From assembly GCA_018623155.1 (NCBI GenBank), contig JAAZVZ010000009.1, positions 34,594 to 98,593 of the forward strand: a stretch of 64,000 nt of DNA, in the 5' to 3' direction. The position numbers and the translations under genes were made by a program. The notes beneath the pieces are model-generated. The model did not search any database. It worked only from the letters and a program-made list of their open reading frames with translations, and had not been told where the DNA came from. Positions 39,998 to 49,428 of this stretch are shown in pieces. The stretch comes from Glaciecola sp. GTDB lineage: Bacteria > Pseudomonadota > Gammaproteobacteria > Enterobacterales > Alteromonadaceae. How positions within the stretch are numbered: the first letter of the stretch is position 1; the number at the start of each line of letters is the position of its first letter.

Positions 39998-40537
39998 TTA
40001 ATCTTTGAGCAGTTGAGCAAAGGTCTTTTTGAACTTAGTTAACTTAGGACCTACGACAAAATTGCAATAGGTATTCCCTGGATTGTTATTAAAATAGTCT
40101 TGATGATAAGCTTCTGCGTCATAATAATTTTCTAGCGGTAACACTTCCGTGACAATCTCTCCATCGTAGATTTTATCCGCTTGAAGTTTGGCAATGAAGG
40201 TAATTGCAGCAATATGTTGGGCTTCGTTGTGGTAATAAATACCACCTCGATATTGTGAGCCTATATCATTACCTTGTCGATTTAGTTGAGTCGGATCATG
40301 CAGAGCAAAGAAAATTTCAAAAATTTGCTCTAGATTGATTTGTTCAGGGTCAAAGGTCAGCTGAACGACCTCTGCATGACCAGTGTTTCCTGAACACACT
40401 TGCTCATAGCTTGGATCAACGACTGAACCATTACTGTAACCCGATATGGCTTTTTTGATACCTTTTACTCGATTAAAGGCCGACTCTATACACCAGAAAC
40501 ATCCTCCGGCTAAAGTGATTTGTTCTAATTGCGACAT
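39998..40537 (-). CDS. msrA: Peptide-methionine (S)-S-oxide reductase
   Basis: MsrA repairs methionine-S-sulfoxide in proteins. The 179-residue product has the catalytic GCFWCIE motif near residue 12, followed by the conserved YSNGSVVDPSYEQVCSGNTGHAE and FFALHDPTQLNRQGNDIGSQYR segments. The ATG at 40537 gives the standard N-terminus; the frame open to a TTG at 40597 is rejected. It is convergent with mgtE and divergent from the DCC protein. Confidence 0.96.
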   Translation of the reverse strand: MSQLEQITLAGGCFWCIESAFNRVKGIKKAISGYSNGSVVDPSYEQVCSGNTGHAEVVQLTFDPEQINLEQIFEIFFALHDPTQLNRQGNDIGSQYRGGIYYHNEAQHIAAITFIAKLQADKIYDGEIVTEVLPLENYYDAEAYHQDYFNNNPGNTYCNFVVGPKLTKFKKTFAQLLKD

Positions 40538-40666
40538 GGTTTTCTCTATATAGGTAATGTTATTTATGGTTATGGTGCTTGCCAGACTATTGATCAAGTA
40601 TTACCAAAAAATAATTGCACTAAATGCATTCTTAGCCGTATTAATCCTGATGTTTGGAGAATGTAT

Positions 40667-41065
40667 ATGACCTTAACTTTATTTTATGATGGCCAATGCC
40701 CGTTATGTCAAAAAGAAATGGCGCACTTACGCAAGCTTAATAGCAATGGTTATTTGTTGTTTGAGGATATCATGGCGTCTGATTTTAATCAGCGTTATCC
40801 AGATCTGGATTGGCATGCATTAAATAATCGTATTCACGGAATGACCGACCAAGGTGAGATGGTAACCGGTCTTGATGTCACCCATTTAGCTTGGTCACTG
40901 GTCGGCAAAGGGTGGGTGTATGCGCCATTGCGCTGGCCGATCATTCGGTGGTTTGCTGATCACGCATATAACCTGTTTGCAAAACATCGATATACCATTT
41001 CGTATTGGCTAACTGGTCAAAGACGCTGTTCTGTCTGTGGTCCTAAACCTGAAGGTAAACAATGA
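40667..41065 (+). CDS. DCC family (DUF393) thiol-disulfide oxidoreductase-like protein
   Basis: A 132-residue protein of the DCC (DUF393) family, named for its conserved Asp-x-x-Cys-Pro-x-Cys region; here FYDGQCPLCQKEM with the CPLC pair near residue 11. The fold is thioredoxin-like, and the function is uncharacterised. The ATG at 40667 follows GGAGA by six bases; ATG at 40661 is possible. The C-terminal RRCSVCGPK adds another cysteine pair. Its stop overlaps the SDR start (ATGA). Confidence 0.88.
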   Translation: MTLTLFYDGQCPLCQKEMAHLRKLNSNGYLLFEDIMASDFNQRYPDLDWHALNNRIHGMTDQGEMVTGLDVTHLAWSLVGKGWVYAPLRWPIIRWFADHAYNLFAKHRYTISYWLTGQRRCSVCGPKPEGKQ

Positions 41066-41805
41066 ATTCAAATAATGGTGAACACGCGCTTGTGATTGGC
41101 GCGAGCAGTGGCATTGCACAAGCTGTCATTAAACAATTCTTAACTCACTCTTCGGTCTCCAAAGTGGATGCCGTTTCACGTCGATGTATCAGTCATACAT
41201 TTGGGGAAAAGGTTGCATATCACGATATTGATTCGTCACACGAATCACAAATTAAAGCATTCATTGCAGCACGAAAAGCAGAAGGTATAACCTATCGGTA
41301 TATAGTGTGTACGATTGGGTTCTTACACAATCAAGAGCTAGGAATCAAGCCAGAAAAGCGCTTAGAGGATATTCAAGCGGAGGCGATGCAACAGTATTTT
41401 GCGATCAACACGATTATTCCAACACTTTGGCTTAAAAATCTTCCCGCAGTGGTCGCTAGAAACTCACCAACGACCATGGCTTTTTTCTCCGCGCGAGTTG
41501 GCAGTATCAGTGATAATCGATTAGGTGGTTGGTATGGCTATCGAGCATCTAAAACAGCATTAAATATGGTGATTAAGAACGCTGCAATTGAGTACGCTCG
41601 ACGACATAAACAAGTGACTTTAATGGCATATCATCCAGGTACAGTAGACACTGGTTTATCTAAGCCGTTTCAAGCAAATGTGCCCCAACAAAAGCTCTTT
41701 ACTCCAGCGTTTACAGCCCAATGTCTTGTGCAACAGTTAGAAACAGCACAGGCTGAATATTCGCCGTATTATGTCGATTGGGATGCGCAAAATATCCCTT
41801 GGTAA
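41062..41805 (+). CDS. Short-chain dehydrogenase/reductase family protein
   Basis: A 247-residue classical-type SDR. The cofactor motif is GASSGIAQA near residue 13, and the catalytic tyrosine-lysine pair is YGYRASKTAL near 152-160, with the serine in FFSARVGSISD. The central segment CTIGFLHN replaces the usual NNAG motif. It resembles E. coli YbbO/CsgA-like short SDRs with unknown substrate. It is translationally coupled to the DCC protein by a four-base overlap. Confidence 0.87.
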   Translation: MNSNNGEHALVIGASSGIAQAVIKQFLTHSSVSKVDAVSRRCISHTFGEKVAYHDIDSSHESQIKAFIAARKAEGITYRYIVCTIGFLHNQELGIKPEKRLEDIQAEAMQQYFAINTIIPTLWLKNLPAVVARNSPTTMAFFSARVGSISDNRLGGWYGYRASKTALNMVIKNAAIEYARRHKQVTLMAYHPGTVDTGLSKPFQANVPQQKLFTPAFTAQCLVQQLETAQAEYSPYYVDWDAQNIPW

Positions 41806-41870
41806 ATGACTTTTTGACGCAACACTGATACTATTATTACTAATAAAAAAATAATAATTAGGATAGTGTT

Positions 41871-43289
41871 ATGGGAGCATCACGCGAGCAGTTCGGTTCT
41901 CGCTTAGGCTTTATTTTGGCTGCGGCAGGCTCTGCTGTGGGGATTGGTAACTTGGTAGGTTTCCCCGTTGGTGCAGCCAAAAACGGTGGTGGCGCATTTT
42001 TATTGATGTATGCTGTCTTTGTTTTTTTCATTTGCTTGCCAGTTATGATGGCCGAAATGTCTGTTGGTCGTCACACTCAGAGGGATCCTTTAGGGGCATA
42101 TAAGAAACTTGCGCCGAATTCAAAGTGGTCTATTGCAGGTTGGTTATCCATTATTACGCCTTTTATGATTGCGGTATTTTATTCCGTTATTACTGTTTGG
42201 ATCCTAGGGTATCTCGTTGAATCGGTATTAGGTAATTTGGCACAATTAGCCGATCCAGATAACTTTGGTCAGTTTATTAATTCTGGTAAAGTTTTTGGTT
42301 ATTTAGTGGCTGTGTTAGCGATTATGTACCTTATTCTTCAAGGTGGGGTAAAAGAAGGTATCGAACGAGGCGCAAAAATATTAATGCCTGCTTTGTTCTT
42401 TATGCTTATCGGTATGGTGATATTTGTCTTGCTACAAGACAATGCAATGCTAGGTGTAGAATTTTATCTTATTCCAGATATCAGCAAGATAGACTCAGGT
42501 GTTGTTAATGGGGCTTTATCTCAAGCGTTTTTCTCTTTATCCCTCGGGATGGGGATTATGATTACATACGGTAGCTATGTTGACCGACGTGCAGATGTGC
42601 CAAACTCTTCTAAGTTAGTTGCATTGACAGATACAGGCGTTGCGTTTACTGCAGGTTTGATGATTTTGCCTGCGATATTTACTTTTAACCCTGAGATCCG
42701 CGCTGAAGATTTGAGTGACTCATCAGTGGGTTTGATTTTTACGTTTTTACCCAAAATTTTCCTCGCACTACAAGCCACTATCGGCTACGTTGGCGCTTCA
42801 GTTGTGGCCAGTGTCTTTTTCCTATTGGTCTTTTTTGCGGCAATCACATCGTTGGTATCGATTTTTGAAGTGCCGGTTTCATCATTGATGAGTGAAAAAG
42901 ATGTGTCTCGTCCCAAAGCCCTTGCTATTGCTGGTGCGTTGTTGGTCATCTTGTCGTTAATGTGCGCAGTATCATTTGGCATGGTGCCATTTTTCACTGA
43001 CTTTATGAGTTATGCTGGCGCAAATAAATCATTTTTTGATGTGGTAATTGACGTGTTTTACGAAACGATACTGCCTCTCAATGGCTTATTGATTTGTTTA
43101 TTCGTGAGTTACCGTTGGCGCAAAGAACACTTCAATGCCTCGTTGGAAGAAGGCTCTACGACCTATCGCGGTTCATGGTTTGAACGTTATGTTAATTTTT
43201 CAATTGGCACCTTCATTCCAGTCGTGTTGGCATTTATTTTCATGAATACGGTTTTAACCAAATACTTTGGTATAGCGATGCTTGGTTAG
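41871..43289 (+). CDS. Neurotransmitter:sodium symporter family (NSS) transporter
   Basis: A 472-residue sodium-dependent transporter with about eleven to twelve membrane helices. The N-terminus has the NSS signature FGSRLGFILAAAGSAVGIGNLVGFP, which forms the unwound helix 1 and Na+ site. Bacterial NSS members such as LeuT and MhsT carry amino acids; the substrate here cannot be inferred. The gene ends in a four-base tail-to-tail overlap with the convergent YeeZ-like gene. Confidence 0.93.
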   Translation: MGASREQFGSRLGFILAAAGSAVGIGNLVGFPVGAAKNGGGAFLLMYAVFVFFICLPVMMAEMSVGRHTQRDPLGAYKKLAPNSKWSIAGWLSIITPFMIAVFYSVITVWILGYLVESVLGNLAQLADPDNFGQFINSGKVFGYLVAVLAIMYLILQGGVKEGIERGAKILMPALFFMLIGMVIFVLLQDNAMLGVEFYLIPDISKIDSGVVNGALSQAFFSLSLGMGIMITYGSYVDRRADVPNSSKLVALTDTGVAFTAGLMILPAIFTFNPEIRAEDLSDSSVGLIFTFLPKIFLALQATIGYVGASVVASVFFLLVFFAAITSLVSIFEVPVSSLMSEKDVSRPKALAIAGALLVILSLMCAVSFGMVPFFTDFMSYAGANKSFFDVVIDVFYETILPLNGLLICLFVSYRWRKEHFNASLEEGSTTYRGSWFERYVNFSIGTFIPVVLAFIFMNTVLTKYFGIAMLG

Positions 43290-44116
43290 AGCATATCGTA
43301 GGGACTTTTATATTGATATTCAAAGCCCAGCAGACGCTGGGTTTTTTGTGTCAGAACGACTTTGCCGTGAGGCATTCGTTTGGGATCTGGAATGATGTTA
43401 GGAAACGTCAAAAAACGTTGTTGTGCCGCATATTGATAATAGTCTTCCCGAGTTGGATGTTCTGGTGCGCAAAGGTGCAAGGTTACGCTTGAGGGTTGTT
43501 GCGTAATGATGGTATGTAACGCAGTAACAACATCGTCTTGATGAACCAGGTTAACTCTCTGCTGTCCGTTGCTAAACGTTTCGCGTTTCACAATACTGGT
43601 AATGGGGTGGCGGTCGTTGTCAACGAGACCGGCTAAACGCACAACACAGCTTTTTGGTTGCTTGAGGATATATTGTTCCAGTTCAACATGTGCCTTTCCA
43701 GAAGGGGTGTTCGGACAAGTGGGAGTATGCTCGTCAACCTCATGATCTGCCTTGCCAAATACTGAAGTGGTGGAGACGAAAATCACATAGGCTTGTGGTG
43801 AAAGCATTAATAGTGTCTCGATAAATTGTTTCACTTGAGACACAAAAACCAGGGCATCCAAATCTCTGCGCTTTGGAGGGATGTTAATTAAGATAACGTC
43901 GAGTTGACTCACGCTCTGATAATCTTGTGGCGCAAGCGGATGCTGTCGCAGATTGAGTTTAACAGGGGTGATACCCAAAGCCGATAGCACCTCAAACTGT
44001 GACTCTCTAGTGGTACTGCCAATGACCTGATATCCGGATTGAATGAGCTTAGTAGCTAGAGGTTGACCGAGCCAACCACAGCCAAAAACGCCTACTCGCA
44101 GGCTACTATTGCGCAT
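43286..44116 (-). CDS. NAD(P)-dependent epimerase/SDR family protein, YeeZ-like
   Basis: A 276-residue extended SDR-like protein. The N-terminal motif VGVFGCGWLGQPLATKL (residues about 8-24) is a 6-phosphogluconate-dehydrogenase-like variant of the Rossmann motif, as in E. coli YeeZ. Later VSTTSVFGKADHEVDEHTP gives the serine and acidic region of nucleotide-sugar epimerase relatives. Function unknown. Its start overlaps the end of the YggN-like gene by 11 bases on the same strand, so they are probably one operon. Confidence 0.82.
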   Translation of the reverse strand: MRNSSLRVGVFGCGWLGQPLATKLIQSGYQVIGSTTRESQFEVLSALGITPVKLNLRQHPLAPQDYQSVSQLDVILINIPPKRRDLDALVFVSQVKQFIETLLMLSPQAYVIFVSTTSVFGKADHEVDEHTPTCPNTPSGKAHVELEQYILKQPKSCVVRLAGLVDNDRHPITSIVKRETFSNGQQRVNLVHQDDVVTALHTIITQQPSSVTLHLCAPEHPTREDYYQYAAQQRFLTFPNIIPDPKRMPHGKVVLTQKTQRLLGFEYQYKSPYDML

Positions 44117-44942
44117 TATTGTGAGTACCTTTGCGGTATTGAATCACATCAAAGTCATTCAGTGATTCGATATTGCCAGCCAGCTCAGTTTCTGCTTGGT
44201 CAGCCGCTTCAACAATTGCACAAAAGGTCACCATCGCCTCACTGATCTGTGAACCATGATGAGCCATTTTGTCGCCAACACGTTGTGCTAAGGTATCTGG
44301 GTCAAAGGCTTCTAAACCAAAGTTACCCTCACCAAATAACAACTCAGCCCCAAGCGCCAGCATGAGGCGTCCCATATTCTGTTCTATTGTGTCAGATAAT
44401 ACTCGTTCAAAGTCCTGTTCCCATTCTGGAGTAAACCAATTTGCCCCATTCATATTGGGTGCGATAGAAAGGTTACCTTGTGGATCATATATATCGTTTT
44501 GTAATCCTTCAGCGATACCACTAAGCAATTCATTGAGTTTGATGATCATCTCATCCTCTTCACCAAGTAAAGGAGACAGAATATCGTTGATGGCCACATT
44601 ACTGAGCTCAAGTCCTTGCGCTGCGATTTCAATACCCATCGGGACTGCAGCATTGATATTATAGTAATACTGCTCAGCTAATGCTTTTTCTGATGCAGTA
44701 AGGGCAAGTTTAGTGCCATCAATCTTAACATTTTGTTCAGCATCGATAGTGAGAGCTTGGCGTTGTTCTGTAGTCACTGTCATCACACCGTTTTCAATAC
44801 CGAGTGTGCCTTGCATACTGACATCACACTGAGACATCTCAATATGGAAGCTACTCGCTTCAGTGGTCGCGCTGAACATCATCAAACTGCCAAAACAAAT
44901 AGCAGTGATGCTTTTGAAACGTAATGAAGTAGAATCTTTCAT
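44106..44942 (-). CDS. DUF2884 (YggN-like) periplasmic protein
   Basis: A 278-residue exported protein. The signal peptide ends near residue 33 (SATTEAS). The mature sequence (CDVSMQGTLGIENGVMTV, then LTASEKALAEQYYYNINAAVPMGIEIAAQG) fits the DUF2884/YggN family, whose role is unknown. The ATG at 44942 has AAAGGAA six bases upstream; the frame open to 44990 is rejected. It is rich in acidic residues and alanine. Confidence 0.82.
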   Translation of the reverse strand: MKDSTSLRFKSITAICFGSLMMFSATTEASSFHIEMSQCDVSMQGTLGIENGVMTVTTEQRQALTIDAEQNVKIDGTKLALTASEKALAEQYYYNINAAVPMGIEIAAQGLELSNVAINDILSPLLGEEDEMIIKLNELLSGIAEGLQNDIYDPQGNLSIAPNMNGANWFTPEWEQDFERVLSDTIEQNMGRLMLALGAELLFGEGNFGLEAFDPDTLAQRVGDKMAHHGSQISEAMVTFCAIVEAADQAETELAGNIESLNDFDVIQYRKGTHNNAQ

Positions 44943-45156
44943 AAATATTCCTTTGGTTAATCGATACCATAATGGATAACCAAGATCCATGCCAATAAAA
45001 ATAACGACGTATCGCCGATTAAAACCGATTATTCAGGTACGATATACTTTGCTAATTGCAAAAAGTTAGGCAAAACAATGAATATGTGTAAGTTTTGACT
45101 AACATCAAAGTATCATGTCTTTTTGCTTGTGATAACTAGGGTTTTTTGGGGAAGCT

Positions 45157-45165
45157 TGATATAAT
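45157..45165 (+). promoter_or_regulatory. Extended -10 promoter for small membrane protein
   Basis: TTGATATAAT ends at 45165: a perfect TATAAT hexamer at 45160-45165 preceded by TG one base upstream, the extended -10 form. No good -35 box lies 16-18 bases upstream, which fits that class. It is 29 bases before the small gene's ATG. The rest of 44943-45156 shows no recognisable feature. Confidence 0.5.
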
Positions 45166-45193
45166 TTAACCAATTGTTTTATTGGAGTCAGAA

Positions 45194-45385
45194 ATGATTG
45201 AATGGATAAATGCACTTGCGTTTGGCGGTGCTGTTTTAGCCTTGGTATTGGGTGTAACTTGTGTGATTATGGCTTTTTTGTCAAGCGAGACGGGTGAAGC
45301 CGGTATGAAGGAAAAAGTTGAATACGGCTTTTTCGGAGTGACGGGTATTATTTTTACCGCTTTATTAGCTTACGCATTAGCTTAA
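45194..45385 (+). CDS. Small membrane protein, 63 residues
   Basis: Not recognised. The product is 63 residues with two strongly hydrophobic helices (about 5-29 and 43-62) separated by a short charged loop (SSETGEAGMKEKVE). The ATG has a GGAGT ribosome binding site five bases upstream; an in-frame TTG at 45182 is less likely. It has its own extended -10 promoter and a strong terminator, so it is a single-gene unit. Function unknown. Confidence 0.8.
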   Translation: MIEWINALAFGGAVLALVLGVTCVIMAFLSSETGEAGMKEKVEYGFFGVTGIIFTALLAYALA

Positions 45386-45404
45386 TCAAGTAACGTTTAG
45401 TTAT

Positions 45405-45435
45405 AAAACGGTTGTCAGAGAATGACAACCGTTTT
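45405..45435 (+). terminator. Bidirectional terminator
   Basis: A perfect 13-base stem (45405-45417 with 45423-45435) and a five-base loop GAGAA. T residues follow on the plus strand and A residues lead it, so it terminates both the small membrane protein gene and the convergent mechanosensitive channel gene. Confidence 0.88.
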
Positions 45436-45446
45436 TTTGTGCCTAT

Positions 45447-46694
45447 TTACCCTTTATCACTGACGCGTTGATAACACCTTAGACCAAACAATGGCATGAT
45501 CGCCAGTAAGTGGTCGAAAATGTCCGCTTGGATCCCTTCATATTCAACCCACACCGTTGTATTGGTAAAACAATACAATTCAATAGGAAGTCCCGTTTCT
45601 GTTGGTTTGAGTTGACGCACCATCAGCGTCATCTGTTGCGCAATGTTTGGATGCACTTTGAGATAAGCTTCGATATACGCTCTAAATGTGCCTATATTGG
45701 TCAAACGACGAGCATTTTTGGTGTCTTTTGCATCGATGGCATTCTTGTTGTTATCGCTATTGATTTCACCAAGCTTTTCCGTCATGTACTGTGCGATGCG
45801 TTTAAATTGTTTGAGCTCATCTAGTTGCTCATCAGTTAAAAAGCCAATACTAGACTGGTCTATTAATAATGCTCGTTTAATGCGCCGACCTCCAGAGCGC
45901 TCCATACCTTGCCAATTCCGAACGGACTCATTGGTTAATGAATAAGTTGGAATAGTCGCAATAGTTTTGTCCCAGTTTTGCACTTTTACCACGTTTAATC
46001 CGATTTGTTTGATCTCACCATCAATGCCAAATTTCGGAATTTCGATCCAGTCACCACGATTAAACATTCGATTGGCTGCGATTTGAATACCCGCAACGAA
46101 GCCCAAAATCGTGTCACGAAAAATCAATAATAATACTGCGGTAATGGCAGTTAAACCAGATAGCAATAAATAAGGGCTTTTTTCTAAGATAAGAGAAATT
46201 GACAAGACAATAGCAATGAGCGCAAACAGCAACTTGAATACTTGAATGAATCCTGTAATAGGAGCCTTGCTAGCAAGTTTGGATACGTTATATAAATCTT
46301 CAATGGTATTGAGCAGTGCATAAACTGCAAATATACCGGCAAAGACAATATAAACAAGAGCTGCTTTATTGATAAAGCTTGCGATTAAGGTGTTTTGTTC
46401 AAGTAAAATCGGTGTTGCAATTAACACAAAAACGGCCGGCATTACGTGGCCTACGCGATTAAAAAATCCGTGTTCAAGTAATGCGTCATCCCAACGATAC
46501 TCGTTTTCAAATAAGCGCAATAATATCTGTGATTGCAATATAGTACGCATGACATAAAACACGATAAATGCACCGAGCAATATGCTTATAATGGCTGATA
46601 GCTTGTAGAGGACGTGCTGATTGCTAATGTCGTCTTGCTGCGTGATTTGACTAATGATATGAATGAACATATCCACAAATTGTGTACTTTCCAT
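45447..46694 (-). CDS. ybdG: Mechanosensitive channel, YbdG/MscM type
   Basis: A 415-residue MscS-family channel, exactly the length of E. coli YbdG. It has five N-terminal membrane helices, then the MscS pore/beta region FRDTILGFVAGIQIAANRMFNRGDWIEIPKFGIDG-like stretch (about 190-225), TTIPTYSLTNESVRNWQGM-type cytoplasmic domain, GGRRIKRALLIDQSSI and a C-terminus with NIGTFRAYIEAYLKVHP. These follow YbdG closely as recalled. Such channels release solutes on hypo-osmotic shock. The ATG at 46694 follows GAGG by five bases and is preferred to the longer start at 46724, which would overlap the upstream gene. Confidence 0.92.
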   Translation of the reverse strand: MESTQFVDMFIHIISQITQQDDISNQHVLYKLSAIISILLGAFIVFYVMRTILQSQILLRLFENEYRWDDALLEHGFFNRVGHVMPAVFVLIATPILLEQNTLIASFINKAALVYIVFAGIFAVYALLNTIEDLYNVSKLASKAPITGFIQVFKLLFALIAIVLSISLILEKSPYLLLSGLTAITAVLLLIFRDTILGFVAGIQIAANRMFNRGDWIEIPKFGIDGEIKQIGLNVVKVQNWDKTIATIPTYSLTNESVRNWQGMERSGGRRIKRALLIDQSSIGFLTDEQLDELKQFKRIAQYMTEKLGEINSDNNKNAIDAKDTKNARRLTNIGTFRAYIEAYLKVHPNIAQQMTLMVRQLKPTETGLPIELYCFTNTTVWVEYEGIQADIFDHLLAIMPLFGLRCYQRVSDKG

Positions 46695-46701
46695 TGTTAC
46701 C

Positions 46702-47610
46702 TCAATGAGCTGTAATATCGTCATTGTTTAAATACATTGCGATCCGCTTATCTTTGCTTGTCCAAAGCGCATTTAACCATTGTTGGAAGGTGGCTTTGAA
46801 TTCATTATCTGTATCATAATTGCCACGTAATTCATGTGATATGGGCACCTTTTCTACATCAACAATAATCCGTTTCATTCGCCCGCATAACATATCCATC
46901 ATTGGATAGCCTTCATTTTCTGGATATACCAGAGTTATGTCGAGCAATTCCGTAAATTGCTCACCCATGGTATTGAGTGTAAAAGCCAGACCGGCTGCTT
47001 TAGGACGAAGTAGGTGGGTATATGGAGACTGCTTTTGGTTGTGTTTTAGCGTTGTAAATCGAGTGCCTTCTGCAAAATTGACGACGGTTGTTGGGGTGAG
47101 CTTATACTTTTCGCATTGTTTTTTTGTGGTTTCAATATCTTTCCCAGCAAGATTGGGATTTTTAGTGATTTGCGCTTTGCTAAAACGCCGCATGAAGGGC
47201 ATGTCTAAAGCCCACGCCCCCAAACCAACAATAGGTAACCAAATCAGTTCTTTTTTGAGGAAAAATTTGGGTGCCGGGATCCTTTGATAAGCAAAATCCA
47301 TGACTAAGATGACATCGAGGTAGGAGCGGTGATTAACCGTGACGAGATACCATTGATCTTTTGACAGCTCAGAGCTGACTCGATAATTAATATTAATGCG
47401 GTTGAAGAACTTAAGTAAACTGATACTGCATACACCAAAGGCTATTTCAAAGTTAGCAATGACCGGATTAATGGTTTGGCGTAAAAAAGTAAGTGGGATG
47501 AGTTTGACGATGCCTAAGACAATGATTAGACCGCCCCAAAAGCACAGATTAAAAATCTGCAATGCGAAGTGCAATGGAAACACAAAGAGGGCTTTCATAT
47601 TGCGCATCAT
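46702..47610 (-). CDS. 1-acylglycerol-3-phosphate acyltransferase, YihG-like
   Basis: A 302-residue membrane acyltransferase of the PlsC family. The catalytic HxxxxD motif is in NHRSYLD near residue 93, and the substrate motif FAEGTRFT is near 178; both fit lysophosphatidate acyltransferases. Overall it resembles E. coli YihG, which adjusts acyl chain choice in phospholipids. N-terminal hydrophobic helices (about 10-45) anchor it. It precedes the mechanosensitive channel gene by seven bases, so both are probably in one transcript. Confidence 0.9.
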   Translation of the reverse strand: MMRNMKALFVFPLHFALQIFNLCFWGGLIIVLGIVKLIPLTFLRQTINPVIANFEIAFGVCSISLLKFFNRININYRVSSELSKDQWYLVTVNHRSYLDVILVMDFAYQRIPAPKFFLKKELIWLPIVGLGAWALDMPFMRRFSKAQITKNPNLAGKDIETTKKQCEKYKLTPTTVVNFAEGTRFTTLKHNQKQSPYTHLLRPKAAGLAFTLNTMGEQFTELLDITLVYPENEGYPMMDMLCGRMKRIIVDVEKVPISHELRGNYDTDNEFKATFQQWLNALWTSKDKRIAMYLNNDDITAH

Positions 47611-47685
47611 CGATGATTATTAAAAGTTATTATTATTAAAATTAATGCTATGCAAAAGTGCAGATGAAGTCAATTACGCTTAATC

Positions 47686-47724
47686 AAAAAAGCCTGCGAT
47701 CTTTTGATTGAGATTGCAGGCTTT
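47686..47724 (-). terminator. Terminator after pntB
   Basis: On the minus strand a nine-base GC-rich stem AAAGCCTGC (47724-47716 with 47697-47689), with a secondary pairing in the loop, is followed by six T residues. It ends the pnt operon 22 bases after pntB. Confidence 0.85.
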
Positions 47725-47745
47725 GCATAGAAGGTTTAGTAATGG

Positions 47746-49134
47746 TTACTGATCACCAAACTCACGAATGATATTGTTGATGGTGTCTTTGGCATCGCCC
47801 AGCACCATGCGAGTATTGTCTTTAAAAAACAGTGGGTTATCCACACCGGCAAAGCCGGCGTTGGCTGAGCGTTTCAAGACAAATACGGTCTTGGCACGAT
47901 ACACTTCGATAACCGGCATACCGTAGATAGGGCTGCCTTCCATTTCTTTCGCTGCCGGATTGACGACATCATTGGCCCCGATGACGATGACTACATCGTA
48001 GTTTTCCATACGCGGATTCACATCATCCATTTCATATAACTGTTCATAGGGTACGTCAGCTTCTGCCAATAACACGTTCATGTGTCCTGGCATTCGACCA
48101 GCAACAGGGTGAATCGCGTAATCAACGGTACAGTTGTTTTCTTCAAGCAAGTTTTGCAGTTCACGTACTGCGTGTTGCGCTTGTGCCACCGCCATACCAT
48201 AACCTGGTACAACCAAGACCGCCTGTGCTGCTTCGAGGACATAAAAGGCATCTTGTGCCGACATCACTTTGACTTCACCTGTGATGACCTCACCCATTTC
48301 AACCGGTTTAGCAAAGCCTGAAAGCAATACGTTAAGCAATGAACGGTTCATCGCTTTACACATGATGTTGGTCAGAATGAGACCTGATGCACCCACCAAA
48401 AGACCCGTAACAATCAGAATCGTGTTATCAATCGCCAGACCCGCAGCACACGCCGCAATCCCTGAATAACTGTTTAATAAAGCAATGACTACGGGCATAT
48501 CGGCACCACCGATTGAAATCGTCGCCAAAATACCAAAGCTCAATGCCAGCAATATGGCTAAGCCTAATAAAAACGCACTGTCTGGGTTGTATACGAAGGC
48601 AATGCCAACCACCACGAAAGCGGCTAGGTGTGCAATACTGAGTTCACGAAGCCCCTTAAAAATAACAGCTTTTGAACCTAGCTTGCCAGATAGTTTACCC
48701 CAAGCGATCAAACTGCCTGAGAACGTGATGCCACCAATCAATATAGTAATAATGACTGTGCTAAAAACAAATCCACTGGTAAAACGCAGCGCCATATCAG
48801 ACATGGCGACAATGGTTGCCCAACCTACTAGTAATGACGCTGCACCACCAAAACCATTGAATAAAGAGACCATTTCAGGCATGGCGGTCATTTCAACAGA
48901 TTTCGCTTTCCACGCCCCATACGCCCCTCCAATGATGAAGCCCAAGACAATATACTGGTATTGTAGGACTTCTTGGTCAATGAGAGTGATGACTACGGCA
49001 AAGAGCATACCAATCGCCGAGACAAGGTTACCGCGCCTTGCGGTATCTGGATGTGAAAGAAGTTTTAAACCACCAATAAACAAGGCGGCGGCTAATACAT
49101 AGACCAAATTAATGGTTAAATCGACTGCGTTCAT
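47746..49134 (-). CDS. pntB: NAD(P) transhydrogenase subunit beta
   Basis: PntB is the membrane and NADP(H)-binding subunit of proton-translocating transhydrogenase, which makes NADPH from NADH at the expense of the proton gradient. The 462-residue product has about nine membrane helices followed by a C-terminal NADP domain with VVPGYGMAVAQAQHA near residue 310 and VIVIGANDVVNPAA near 395. It follows pntAB by nine bases. Confidence 0.97.
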   Translation of the reverse strand: MNAVDLTINLVYVLAAALFIGGLKLLSHPDTARRGNLVSAIGMLFAVVITLIDQEVLQYQYIVLGFIIGGAYGAWKAKSVEMTAMPEMVSLFNGFGGAASLLVGWATIVAMSDMALRFTSGFVFSTVIITILIGGITFSGSLIAWGKLSGKLGSKAVIFKGLRELSIAHLAAFVVVGIAFVYNPDSAFLLGLAILLALSFGILATISIGGADMPVVIALLNSYSGIAACAAGLAIDNTILIVTGLLVGASGLILTNIMCKAMNRSLLNVLLSGFAKPVEMGEVITGEVKVMSAQDAFYVLEAAQAVLVVPGYGMAVAQAQHAVRELQNLLEENNCTVDYAIHPVAGRMPGHMNVLLAEADVPYEQLYEMDDVNPRMENYDVVIVIGANDVVNPAAKEMEGSPIYGMPVIEVYRAKTVFVLKRSANAGFAGVDNPLFFKDNTRMVLGDAKDTINNIIREFGDQ

Positions 49135-49143
49135 GCCTAATCC

Positions 49144-49428
49144 TTATTTACTGTCTTTTTTCTTAAACATGCCGAGCATCCTATCTGTAACGAGATAGCC
49201 ACCCACCACGTTGATGCTTGCGAGTGCTACTGCGCCCGTGCCTAATAAAATGGTTAGCCACTCGTGATCGCCTCCTGCAGAAGCGATAGCCCCAACCAGG
49301 GTTATGCCTGAGATGGCATTTGAACCAGACATCAGTGGCGTGTGCAAAGTGGCTGGTACTTTACGAATGAGTTCAAAGCCTAATAACGCGGCCAGTAAGA
49401 CGATAAAAATCAGATAAATCATTTCCAT
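49144..49428 (-). CDS. pntAB: NAD(P) transhydrogenase subunit alpha, part 2
   Basis: A 94-residue membrane protein with three to four helices, equal to the C-terminal membrane part of the fused PntA of E. coli. Motifs TLHTPLMSGSNAISGIT and GGYLVTDRMLGMFKKK are typical. Its start overlaps the pntAA stop by one base, so the alpha subunit is made as two separate, coupled polypeptides, as in Rhodospirillum rubrum. Confidence 0.95.
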   Translation of the reverse strand: MEMIYLIFIVLLAALLGFELIRKVPATLHTPLMSGSNAISGITLVGAIASAGGDHEWLTILLGTGAVALASINVVGGYLVTDRMLGMFKKKDSK

